Origin: JASHVB01 sp035535035
Lineage (GTDB): Bacteria; Pseudomonadota; Alphaproteobacteria; Acetobacterales; Acetobacteraceae
Length of the DNA stretch: 7,311 bases
NCBI GenBank assembly: GCA_035535035.1
Contig: DATLQW010000088.1
Span: forward strand, 1-7,311
Direction of reading: 5' to 3'
Shown here: piece after piece, positions 1 to 6,706 of the stretch
How the letters are laid out: every line of letters begins with the position of its first letter
Numbering within the stretch: position 1 is the stretch's first letter
Program-made: the position numbers and the translations under genes
Notes under the pieces: generated by a model
What the model was told of the DNA's origin: nothing
The model's database searches: none
The model's input: only the letters and a program-made list of their open reading frames with translations

Positions 1-560
1 TCCACCGACCCGCCGACGTTGGAATACCAGCGGTTCACCGCATCGCCCGGTCCATACGTCACGTTGGTGTTCTGGATCATCGAAAGCTGCGGCAGGGTCG
101 GCGACTGCCACAGATTGGTGGCCGGATCGACGATCGGCACCCCGTCGAACGTGACCCCGAGGGCGCCGGCCGTCGTCTGGCCGCCGTAGCCGCCCCAGCC
201 CTGATTCACGCCGTTCAGGTTGATCGTGTACTTGGTCGCGCCGCTGTTGCCGTACCCCACCACCAGTGCGCCCGGCGTGTAGGACAGGGCCTGCGCCACG
301 CCACCCACCGGGCCGGCCGCATCCATCTGCGCGCGGTCCAGCACGCGCACCGTCTGATTCGAATGGAAAACCTTCTCCTGCGTCGGCTGCGGCGTCGCCC
401 CGGCCACCGGGGCGGCGGTGCCGGTCCCGGTGGCGCTCACCTGGCCCGCGTTCACGGCCTGCTGTGCTGCCGCCCGATGGCCCGGCATGACCAACCCGAG
501 CACAAGCCCGACCGCGGCGCCCGCGAGCAGGCGCCGTTTCCGGCAGTTCAGTCCTAGCAT
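1..560 (-). CDS. TonB-dependent outer-membrane receptor, N-terminal part (3' end outside window)
   Basis: The visible 186 residues start at ATG 560-558. A GGGAGAAG Shine-Dalgarno lies just upstream, on the complement of 564-571, with good spacing. Residues 7-33 look like a signal peptide: a basic CRKRR stretch, a hydrophobic LLAGAAVGLVLGLV core and an AAA cleavage region before QQ. A TonB-box-like segment (QVSATGTG, residues 40-47) and a Thr/Ala/Pro/Gly linker follow. The plug domain begins near residue 66. It shows QTVRVLDRAQM, a QALSYTPGALV motif, a GVTFDGVPI segment (residues 135-143) and VTYGPGDAV with NVGGSV (residues 167-186), all typical of plugs. Family role: TonB/ExbBD-driven uptake of siderophores, cobalamin, sugars or aromatics across the outer membrane. 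The beta-barrel lies outside the window, so the substrate cannot be read. It is divergent from pobA across a 281-bp gap, which makes an aromatic ligand possible but unproven. Confidence 0.9.
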   Translation of the reverse strand, partial: MLGLNCRKRRLLAGAAVGLVLGLVMPGHRAAAQQAVNAGQVSATGTGTAAPVAGATPQPTQEKVFHSNQTVRVLDRAQMDAAGPVGGVAQALSYTPGALVVGYGNSGATKYTINLNGVNQGWGGYGGQTTAGALGVTFDGVPIVDPATNLWQSPTLPQLSMIQNTNVTYGPGDAVNRWYSNVGGSV

Positions 561-609
561 TAACTTCTCCCGCTTGCGTTGTGGGCTGCGTTGGGGCGGG
601 CTTTATCGA

Positions 610-658
610 CACCGAACGGCTCGGTCCACCGAACGAAATTTGTTGTATATTAAATTCG
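610..658. promoter_or_regulatory. Candidate control region between divergent receptor gene and pobA
   Basis: The 281-bp gap between the two divergent starts contains a distinctive block. The 9-mer CACCGAACG occurs at 610-618 and again at 627-635, a 17-bp period. It runs into an AT-rich island whose ends form an imperfect inverted repeat (CGAAATTT at 634-641, AAATTCG at 652-658). Within it, TATATT at 646-651 could serve as a -10 element, but I see no good -35 at standard spacing on either strand. The short palindrome CTGTTACAG follows at 671-679. The block lies 50-98 nt upstream of the receptor ATG and about 185-230 nt upstream of the pobA ATG, so it may serve the receptor more directly. PobR regulators (AraC or IclR type) often sit beside pobA elsewhere, but none is visible here. 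Operator function is inference. Confidence 0.3.
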
Positions 659-841
659 CGCAGACACACGCTGTTACAGACTGGGAAATCCCGTAATGCG
701 AAAGTTTGGCGACGTTGCCGTGACATTCATCGCACGCCAGGGCGAACGCCATTGCCTCCCGCGCTGCCGACCCGGGGTGCACCGGCTTGCCTCCGGCATG
801 GATTTCCCCCCAGATCGCGTGAACAGGAGCGGGAGGAACCC

Positions 842-2008
842 ATGCGTACCCAGGTCGGCATCGTCGGCGCCGGTCCCGCCGGCCTGCTGCTCGCCCATCT
901 GCTGCACCTGGCAGGGGTGGACTCCGTCGTGGTCGAAGCCCGCTCGCGCGAGTACGTGGAAAACCGCATCCGCGCCGGCGTGCTGGAACACACCACCGAG
1001 GACCTGCTGATCGGCGCCGGTGTCGGCGCGCGCATGCAGCGCGAAGGCCTGCCGCACCGGGGCATCCATCTGCGCTTCTCGGGACAGGACCACCGAATCG
1101 ACTTCGCCGCGCTCACCGGCCGGCACGTCACCGTCTACAGCCAGCACAAGGTGGTGCAGGATCTGATCGCCGCGCGGCTCGCCGCCGGCCGGGCGATCCT
1201 GTTCGAGGCCGCCGACGTCGCGGTGCACGACCTCGCCACCGACCGCCCGCGCCTCACCTTCCGCCACGACGGCACGGCACACGAGCTCGCCTGCGACGTC
1301 ATCGCCGGCTGCGACGGCTTCCACGGCATCTGCCGGAGCGCGATCCCGCCCGGGGCCCTCAGTGTCTTCGAGCGGGTCTACCCGTTCGCCTGGCTCGGCA
1401 TCCTGGCCGCCGCGCAGCCGTCCGCCGACGAACTGATCTACGCCAGCCATGACCGCGGCTTCGCCCTCCTGTCGATGCGCTCGCCGGAACTCGTGCGGCT
1501 CTACCTGCAATGCGCCCCGGACGAGGATATCGATGCCTGGTCAGACGATCGTATTTGGACCGAACTGGCTGCCCGCAGCGCCCGCCCCGGCTTCACCCTG
1601 AACCAGGGCCCCATCCTGCAACGCAGCCTCACGCCGATGCGCAGCTTCGTTGTTGAACCGATGCAGTATGGCCGGATGTTCCTGGCCGGGGACGCGGCCC
1701 ATATCGTGCCGCCTACCGGAGCGAAGGGCCTGAACCTGGCCGCCGCCGACGTGGCGGTGCTGGCGCGCGCCCTGGAAGCGTTCTTCCGCCACGGCAATGC
1801 CGACGCGCTCGCGGGCTATTCCGCCACCTGCCTCGACCGCGTGTGGAAAGTACAGCGCTTCTCCTGGTGGATGACCTCGATGCTGCATCGCTTCGAGGCG
1901 GCGAGCACCTTCGAGCGGCGAGTGCAACTGGCCGAACTCGAGTATCTCGCCGGATCGACAGCCGCCTCCACCGCGCTCGCCGAGAACTATGTGGGCCTGC
2001 CGCTTTGA
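842..2008 (+). CDS. pobA: 4-hydroxybenzoate 3-monooxygenase (PobA)
   Basis: A 388-residue FAD-dependent aromatic hydroxylase, close to the 394 residues of the Pseudomonas enzyme and alignable end to end. It converts 4-hydroxybenzoate, O2 and NAD(P)H to protocatechuate in the cytoplasm, feeding the protocatechuate branch of the beta-ketoadipate pathway. Visible motifs are the FAD-binding GAGPAG at residues 9-14, R44 in NRIRAG, CDGFHG at 157-162 and GDAAHIVPPTGAKGLNLA at 283-300. Substrate-site residues match the known set by alignment: Y200 (Y201 in Pseudomonas), S211, R213, R219, Y221, P291 and Y383 in ENYVGLP. D284 and N298 near the flavin are also kept. Cofactor-site Y38 and R42 are kept, but residues 33-34 are A-R rather than R-Q. 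ATG 842 is chosen because GGGAGG at 831-836 lies five bases upstream and because MRTQVGIVGAGP matches the family N-terminus. An in-frame extension to 581 is rejected. No other ring-cleavage gene or pobR is visible. Confidence 0.96.
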   Translation: MRTQVGIVGAGPAGLLLAHLLHLAGVDSVVVEARSREYVENRIRAGVLEHTTEDLLIGAGVGARMQREGLPHRGIHLRFSGQDHRIDFAALTGRHVTVYSQHKVVQDLIAARLAAGRAILFEAADVAVHDLATDRPRLTFRHDGTAHELACDVIAGCDGFHGICRSAIPPGALSVFERVYPFAWLGILAAAQPSADELIYASHDRGFALLSMRSPELVRLYLQCAPDEDIDAWSDDRIWTELAARSARPGFTLNQGPILQRSLTPMRSFVVEPMQYGRMFLAGDAAHIVPPTGAKGLNLAAADVAVLARALEAFFRHGNADALAGYSATCLDRVWKVQRFSWWMTSMLHRFEAASTFERRVQLAELEYLAGSTAASTALAENYVGLPL

Positions 2009-2015
2009 CCTGAGC

Positions 2016-2035
2016 GCAAACCCCCGAAGGTTTGC
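2016..2035. terminator. Hairpin between convergent pobA and metE-like stop codons
   Basis: GCAAACC (2016-2022) and GGTTTGC (2029-2035) form a perfect 7-bp stem with a 6-nt loop. It fills the 27-bp gap between the pobA stop (TGA, 2006-2008) and the stop of the opposing gene (TAG, complement of 2036-2038). On the minus strand the loop contains TTCG. There is no T-run on either side, so it is not a textbook intrinsic terminator. Its position suggests a bidirectional terminator or 3'-end stabiliser. Confidence 0.45.
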
Positions 2036-3175
2036 CTAGATCCCACCCCAGACCTCCCGCGCCACCTCCACGCACAGGCGCAGCTTGGCCCATTGCTGCT
2101 CCTCGGTAAGTGTATTGCCTTCCTCGGTCGAGGCGAAGCCGCATTGCGGGCTGAGCGCCAGTTGTTCCAGCGGCAGGTATTTGCTGGCGGCATCGATCCG
2201 GCGCTTGAGCTGCTCCTTGCTTTCCAGCTCCCCGGTCTTGCTGGTGACCAGGCCCAGCACGACGATCTTGCGCCCGCGCGGGACGAAGCGCAGCGGCTCG
2301 AACCCGCCGGCGCGGTCGCTGTCGTATTCCATGAAATAGGCGTCGGCGTCGATCTTGTTGAACAGGGTTTCCGCCACCGGCTCGTAGCCGCCGGAAGCGA
2401 CCCAGGTGGAGCGGAAATTGCCGCGGCAGAGGTGCATGGAGATCGTCATGTCCGCCGGGCGGCCGGCGATCGCGTGGTTGATCAGGTCGGCGTAGCGGTC
2501 GAGCAGCCCTTCCGCATGCTCGCCGCGCGCGACCAGGCCGGCGATCTGTTCGGGATCGCACAAATACGCGATGTAGACCTCGTCCAGTTGCAGGTAGCGG
2601 CAGCCGGCGGCGGCGAAATCGCCGATGGCGCCGCGATACGCCACGCCGAGGTCCGCGAAAAAGCGATCGAGGTCGGGATAGGCCGCGCGGTCGATCGCGT
2701 CCCGCCCGCCGCGGAAATGCACGCCCGAGGGCGAGGGAATGGTCTGCTTGGCCACTGCCGTCTTCACATGCGCGGCCAGGAACCGGTAATGGTCGAGCAT
2801 GATCGGGTGGCTGTAGCGGATCGGCCCCGTCACCCGCAGCGCGTGCGGCAGGATCGCGCCCTTGAAGGCGATCTTCTGTTCCGGCTCGTAGATCTCGACG
2901 CCGTCCAGCCCGGCGACGAAATCATAGTGCCAATAGGCGCGGCGGTATTCGCCGTCGGTGGCGGCCCGCAGCCCGATGGCTTCCTGCCGGGCGATCGCCT
3001 CGATGATGGCCGCGTCCTCGACCGCGCGCAGCGCGGCGGCGTCCAGCCGGCCGGCCTTGTGCGCGGCCCGGGCCTCGGCGAGGCGCCGCGGGCGCAGCAG
3101 GCTGCCCACGTGGTCGGCGCGGAACGGCGGGCGGGTGCGCGCCATGGCAGCGGGCGGGGCGGTGCTGGCGGACAT
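2036..3175 (-). CDS. Single-domain cobalamin-independent methionine synthase (MetE C-terminal/YxjG-like)
   Basis: 379 residues, about half of full-length MetE (roughly 755) and the size of the Bacillus YxjG/YxjH group. It corresponds to the catalytic C-terminal barrel alone. All four zinc ligands of the family are visible: H248 and C250 in MHLC, E283 in FMEYD, and C345 in SPQCGF. The homocysteine-site element VGS is at 23-25, TDGEYRR at 73-79 and the acidic QLDE at 196-199. Family role: zinc-activated transfer of a methyl group to homocysteine thiolate to make methionine. The methyl donor for single-domain members is often not methyltetrahydrofolate and cannot be read here. Start ATG 3175 has AGGGAGA (complement of 3183-3189) seven bases upstream; M11 (3145) is a less likely alternative. 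An open-frame extension to 3442 would overlap the divergent hpnN and lacks family sequence. It is convergent with pobA and divergent from hpnN, so it is probably transcribed alone. Confidence 0.88.
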   Translation of the reverse strand: MSASTAPPAAMARTRPPFRADHVGSLLRPRRLAEARAAHKAGRLDAAALRAVEDAAIIEAIARQEAIGLRAATDGEYRRAYWHYDFVAGLDGVEIYEPEQKIAFKGAILPHALRVTGPIRYSHPIMLDHYRFLAAHVKTAVAKQTIPSPSGVHFRGGRDAIDRAAYPDLDRFFADLGVAYRGAIGDFAAAGCRYLQLDEVYIAYLCDPEQIAGLVARGEHAEGLLDRYADLINHAIAGRPADMTISMHLCRGNFRSTWVASGGYEPVAETLFNKIDADAYFMEYDSDRAGGFEPLRFVPRGRKIVVLGLVTSKTGELESKEQLKRRIDAASKYLPLEQLALSPQCGFASTEEGNTLTEEQQWAKLRLCVEVAREVWGGI

Positions 3176-3274
3176 GTGTTGGTCTCCCTGGACGCGCGGT
3201 CTGGTCCGGCCGGAGGCAGGCGCACGCCGTCCCGGATCCGGCTCCGCATATTGCCCCGGACCGGCGCAGCCGCG

Positions 3275-3288
3275 AACCCCCGGGGGTT
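3275..3288. promoter_or_regulatory. Perfect 14-bp palindrome in the divergent metE-like/hpnN gap
   Basis: AACCCCCGGGGGTT is its own reverse complement and lies about midway in the 181-bp gap between the two divergent starts, 69 bp before the hpnN ATG. Such a site could bind a dimeric repressor or act as a hairpin in the hpnN leader. In DNA this GC-rich a palindrome of this length can arise by chance, and I recognise no known operator in it. The rest of the gap shows no clear -35/-10 pair. Confidence 0.25.
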
Positions 3289-3356
3289 GGAACCGCGGGC
3301 TGGACCCGAGGCCGGCATGGACCGGGACAGGCGGAGCGACTATCACGCCGGCCGTC

Positions 3357-5951
3357 ATGCCGATACAGCGCCTGCTCGTCCGTCTCGCCGATGCCAGCCG
3401 TCGCCACGCCGCCTTGGTCGTGCTGGCAGGCGTGCTGCTCACCCTGCTGTCGGTGTTCTATGCCGGCCGCCACCTCGGCGTCACCACCGACACCGACACG
3501 ATGTTCTCCCCGCATCTGGCGTGGCGGCAGGCGGCGATGGCCTTCGACCGGGAATTCCCGCAGTTCAACAACCTGCTCGTGGTGGTGATCGACGCCCGTG
3601 AGCCGGAGGAGGCCGACGCCACCGCCGCGGCGCTGACCGCGAAGCTGCGCGCCGATCCGGCATTGTTCCGCGACGCGACGAGGCCGGACAATTCGCCCTT
3701 CCTGGAGAAGGAAGGCCTGCTGTTCCTGCCGGTCCCGAAGCTGACCGCGCTGATGAACAGCACCATCGACGCGCAGCCTTTCATCGGCCAGTTGGTGGCC
3801 GATCCCTCGGCGCGCGGGCTGTTTTCGGCGCTGGCGCTGATCGGGCTCGGGGCCCAGAAAGGGATGGGCGATCTGACGCCCTACGTGCCGGCGCTCGATG
3901 CGTTCCACCGCGCGCTCGCCGGGGCGCTGGCCGGCCATCCGCAGCCGCTGTCATGGGAAACCCTGCTGGGCGGCGGTCTTGCGAAGCTCGCCGGACAGTA
4001 CCGTTTCGTGCTCGTGCATCCGAAGCTCGACTACGGCGCGCTGGAACCGGGCGGGCGGGCGACGCAGGCGCTCCGCACCATCGCCGCCGGCCTGCCGTTC
4101 GTCCAGGCGGGGGACGCGCGGGTACGGATCACCGGGCAGATCGCGCTGTCGGACGAGGAGTTCGCCTCGGTCGCCGAGGGCATGGTGGTCGGGCTGATCG
4201 GCAGCGTGGTGCTGATCACGCTCTGGCTGTTCCTGGCGGTGCGGAGCTGGCGGCTGATCGTGCCGATCCTGATGACCCTGACGCTCGGCCTGGCGCTGAC
4301 CTTGCTGTTCGCCTCCATTGCGGTCGGCACGCTCAACCTCGTTTCAGTCGGCTTCGGGGTGCTGTTCGTCGGCATCGCGGTCGATTTCTCGATCCAGTTC
4401 TGCGTGCGTTATCGCGAGCGGCGGTTCGAATACGCCGACCCGGCGGAGGCGATGGCGCAGACCGCGGCGCGCGTGGGCGAACAGATCCTGGTGGCCGCGG
4501 TCGCCACCGCGGCCGGGTTCCTCGCCTTCGTTCCGACCGCGTTCAGCGGCGTGGCCGAGCTCGGGCTGATCGCCGGGGTCGGCATGCTGATCGCGTTCGG
4601 CTGCACGATCGGCTTCCTTCCCGCCGCAATTACGCTGTTCCGCCCGCGCGGCGAGGCGGGGATGGTGGGATTCGCCTGGGCGGTGCCGCTCGATCCGCTG
4701 ATCCGGCGCTGGCGCTGGCCGGTGCTGGCGGGTTTCGGCGTGATCGCGCTGGCGGGCGCGGTGCTGGCGCCGCGCATCGGCTTCGATTCCAATCCTCTGG
4801 ACACCAAGAACCCGAACACCGAGGCGATGCGGACCCTGGAGGACCTGATGGGCTCGCCGCTGACCAACCCGTTCACCATCGACATCATGGCGCCGAACGC
4901 AGCCGCCGCATCGGCGCTGGCGGAGCGTCTGGCGCCGCTGCCGACCGTCGACAGCGTGCGCAGCATCGCGAGCTTCGTGCCGGACGAGCAGAAGCAGAAG
5001 CTCGCGATCATCGCCGATGCGGCGGGGATCCTCGGGCCGACCTTGCTGCCGCTGTCGCCGGTGGTGCCGGCGACCGCGGGACAGATCCGGCTGGCGGCGC
5101 GGACCGCGCTGGCGCAGATCGATGCGGCGGGCAGCAAGCTCGGGTCCGACAGCCCGCTGCGTGCCCTGGCCGGAGACCTGCGCCGGCTGGTCGCCGCGCC
5201 CGATCCTGTGGTGATGGCGACCAACGCTGCGCTGACCAGGTTTCTGCCCGCCGAGCTCGACCGGCTGCGCACGGCGCTATCGGCCGCGCCGGTGACGGCG
5301 GCCGATATCCCGCCGGCGATCCGCCGCGACTGGCTGCTGGCGGACGGGCGGGCGCGGGTGCAGGTGACGCCCAAGGTGGCGGTCAGCCGGACCAGCGCGG
5401 GACTGCACGACTTCGTGCGCCAGGTGCTGGCGGTGGCGCCGAACGCCGGCGGCCCGGCGGTCACGGTGGTGGCAACGTCGCGGACCATCGTCGACGCGTT
5501 CCGCTCCGCCGCACTCTATGCGCTGGTGGCGATCACGCTGATCCTGGTGCTGGCGCTGCGCCGGCTGCGCGACGTGGCGCTGGTGCTGGCGCCGCTGCTG
5601 CTGTCGGCACTGATGACCCTGCTGGTTGCGGTGCTGCTGCCGCTGCCGCTGAATTATGCCAACATCATCGCGCTGCCGCTGCTGCTCGGCGTGGGCGTGG
5701 CGTTCAATATCTATTTCGTGATGAACTGGCGGGCCGGGCGGCATGCGGTGCTGGGCTCGGCCACCGCACGGGCGATCGTGTTCTCGGCGTTGACCACGGG
5801 GACGGCGTTCGGTTCGCTCGCGTTGTCGCACCATCCGGGCACGGCAAGCATGGGCGAACTGTTGCTGATCAGCCTGGGGAGCACGTTGGTGGCGAGCCTC
5901 GTGTTCGTTCCCGCCCTGCTCGCGAGCGTACGCCGACCGGGACCGCGGTAA
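3357..5951 (+). CDS. hpnN: Hopanoid transporter HpnN (RND/MMPL family)
   Basis: An 864-residue inner-membrane transporter of the hopanoid-associated RND type, known in other bacteria for moving hopanoids from the inner to the outer membrane. Order: TM1 at about 17-36; a periplasmic domain at 37-270 with the family-typical FSPHLAWRQAAMAFDREFP (50-68); five helices at about 275-430; a linking helix TM7 at about 453-471; DSNPLDTKNPNTEAM (477-491) opening the second periplasmic domain; then TM8-12 from about 716 to 857. TM4 carries GIAVDF with D343, the acidic position expected for proton coupling. The matching place in the second half reads GVGVAFN (778-784), with alanine at the aspartate position. 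ATG 3357 is the only sensible start: the family N-terminus begins here and no nearer in-frame start exists. However, the last 15 bases upstream hold no Shine-Dalgarno; GGCGGAG lies about 20 bases away. No other hpn or shc gene is in view. Confidence 0.93.
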   Translation: MPIQRLLVRLADASRRHAALVVLAGVLLTLLSVFYAGRHLGVTTDTDTMFSPHLAWRQAAMAFDREFPQFNNLLVVVIDAREPEEADATAAALTAKLRADPALFRDATRPDNSPFLEKEGLLFLPVPKLTALMNSTIDAQPFIGQLVADPSARGLFSALALIGLGAQKGMGDLTPYVPALDAFHRALAGALAGHPQPLSWETLLGGGLAKLAGQYRFVLVHPKLDYGALEPGGRATQALRTIAAGLPFVQAGDARVRITGQIALSDEEFASVAEGMVVGLIGSVVLITLWLFLAVRSWRLIVPILMTLTLGLALTLLFASIAVGTLNLVSVGFGVLFVGIAVDFSIQFCVRYRERRFEYADPAEAMAQTAARVGEQILVAAVATAAGFLAFVPTAFSGVAELGLIAGVGMLIAFGCTIGFLPAAITLFRPRGEAGMVGFAWAVPLDPLIRRWRWPVLAGFGVIALAGAVLAPRIGFDSNPLDTKNPNTEAMRTLEDLMGSPLTNPFTIDIMAPNAAAASALAERLAPLPTVDSVRSIASFVPDEQKQKLAIIADAAGILGPTLLPLSPVVPATAGQIRLAARTALAQIDAAGSKLGSDSPLRALAGDLRRLVAAPDPVVMATNAALTRFLPAELDRLRTALSAAPVTAADIPPAIRRDWLLADGRARVQVTPKVAVSRTSAGLHDFVRQVLAVAPNAGGPAVTVVATSRTIVDAFRSAALYALVAITLILVLALRRLRDVALVLAPLLLSALMTLLVAVLLPLPLNYANIIALPLLLGVGVAFNIYFVMNWRAGRHAVLGSATARAIVFSALTTGTAFGSLALSHHPGTASMGELLLISLGSTLVASLVFVPALLASVRRPGPR

Positions 5952-6295
5952 CACCTGCCGGCCGCACGCATCGCCGCAGCGGCGTTATGGTCGCGTCTGT
6001 TGCCACCTGCATCATCCGAGAGATTACGCCCGTGGCCGGCCATGGTGCGGCGCAACGGCCGCCGACCAGCGGCGTTGCCGCGGACGCGTATCCCGACCGC
6101 TCACAATTCAGTGTCATAGAGCGACTATTCCATGACCCTGAACCGGTATTGTGGTTCGCAATCGCATCGCCATATGCAAGCCGTAACCCTTGCCCGACCA
6201 CCGTCGCAATCAAACTTTCGTGATAGGTATTGGCTGCATCGCGTTACGGTGGGCAAGGCTGCCGTGCGACCACCACCTGCACAAGGAAATTCCTC
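5952..6295. other. 344-bp gap without a convincing gene, hpnN to small-protein cluster
   Basis: A short GC-rich hairpin (CGCCG at 5972-5976, CGGCG at 5980-5984, three-base loop, followed by only TT) lies about 20 bases after the hpnN stop and could be a weak terminator. CAGCGGCGTT occurs at 5977-5986 and again at 6067-6076, which may be chance in such GC-rich DNA. From about 6100 the composition becomes less GC-rich, as expected of a promoter region for the downstream cluster. I could not pick a -35/-10 pair with confidence. An open frame from 5987 to 6223 has no ribosome-binding site and no recognisable protein features. Confidence 0.4.
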
Positions 6296-6448
6296 ATGCG
6301 TAAGAATTTCGGTCTGATCCTGACCCTGCTCGCGCTCATCGGGATGGTGCCGCTGCTGAGCGCCTGCCACACCACCGCCGGCGCCGGCCAGGATATCACG
6401 GCCACCGGTCACGCCATCACCAACACCGCCCACAAGGCAACGCCATGA
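6296..6448 (+). CDS. Entericidin A/B-family small lipoprotein
   Basis: 50 residues. A short basic start (MRKN) is followed by a hydrophobic helix and the lipobox LSAC, with C24 as the lipidated cysteine. The mature part, 27 residues from C24, carries the entericidin pattern: a Thr/Gly start, GAGQDI at 29-34, then GHAI and a final small amphipathic segment. In enterobacteria EcnA/EcnB form an antidote/toxin pair of cell-envelope lipoproteins induced in stationary phase. In alphaproteobacteria single copies are common and their role is poorly known. ATG 6296 has AAGGA at 6284-6287 region with an eight-base spacer. The stop codon overlaps the start of the next gene (ATGA at 6445-6448), so the two are probably translated together. 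Whether it acts as toxin, antidote or plain envelope lipoprotein cannot be told. Confidence 0.85.
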   Translation: MRKNFGLILTLLALIGMVPLLSACHTTAGAGQDITATGHAITNTAHKATP

Positions 6449-6657
6449 TCCGACGCCGGCCGGCCCTCGCGCGGATCGTCCGGCCACGGGTCGTCCTGCC
6501 GCTGGCGGTCCTGCTGGCGGCGATGGCGCTCGGCGGCTGCGTCTTCGTACCCGACCATGGCGGCTACCACGACGGTTATGCCCACGGCGATCACGGCGAT
6601 CACGGCGATCACGGCGGCAACCATGACCAGCGCGGCGGCGACAACGACGGCCACTGA
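6445..6657 (+). CDS. Small lipoprotein with His/Asp/Gly-repeat tail
   Basis: 70 residues; no family recognised. Arg-rich residues 1-15 and a hydrophobic segment (about 16-29) lead to the lipobox LGGC with C32, so export and lipidation are likely. The 39-residue mature part has 8 His, 8 Asp and 11 Gly, including three consecutive GDH units (residues 48-56). Such a tail could bind divalent metals (Zn, Ni, Cu), but low-complexity His/Asp tails are not diagnostic. The start overlaps the stop of the entericidin-like gene as ATGA and has only a weak AAGG upstream, which fits translational coupling. The next small gene starts 49 bases after this stop on the same strand. The lipobox and the sustained frame after the overlap support it as a real gene. 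Confidence 0.72.
   Translation: MIRRRPALARIVRPRVVLPLAVLLAAMALGGCVFVPDHGGYHDGYAHGDHGDHGDHGGNHDQRGGDNDGH
6586..6612 (+). repeat. Three tandem copies of a 9-bp unit (GGCGATCAC)
   Basis: GGCGATCAC is repeated exactly three times without interruption and encodes Gly-Asp-His three times in the tail of the small lipoprotein. A partial fourth unit (GGCGGC) follows. The copies are identical at DNA level, which suggests recent slippage expansion. Since the unit is a multiple of three, copy number can vary without breaking the reading frame. Confidence 0.9.
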
Positions 6658-6706
6658 CGGCCGAGTCCGTTTTAACTGAGTATCATTCCGACCAAGGAGA
6701 CCGACC

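Noticed and set aside
581..841. In-frame N-terminal extension of pobA
   Set aside because: It lacks family similarity and a ribosome-binding site, covers the AT-rich control region, and ATG 842 has a strong GGGAGG and the exact family N-terminus.
1713..2561. Minus-strand open frame across pobA and the metE-like gene
   Set aside because: Arg/Pro-rich composition, no recognisable motif, and it overlaps two well-supported genes.
2093..3601. Long plus-strand open frame opposite the metE-like gene
   Set aside because: It is a GC-driven shadow; the minus strand carries intact zinc ligands and family motifs, and the frame runs on into hpnN out of phase.
4409..5488. Minus-strand open frame opposite hpnN
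   Set aside because: Ser/Ala/Arg-rich antisense shadow without any recognisable domain.
3953..6223. 756-residue open frame inside hpnN in another frame
   Set aside because: Asp/Gly/Arg-rich low-complexity translation typical of an out-of-frame shadow of a GC-rich membrane protein.
5987..6223. Possible small gene in the gap after hpnN (79 codons)
   Set aside because: No Shine-Dalgarno, no signal peptide or helix, and no sign of the strong third-position G/C bias in its second half.
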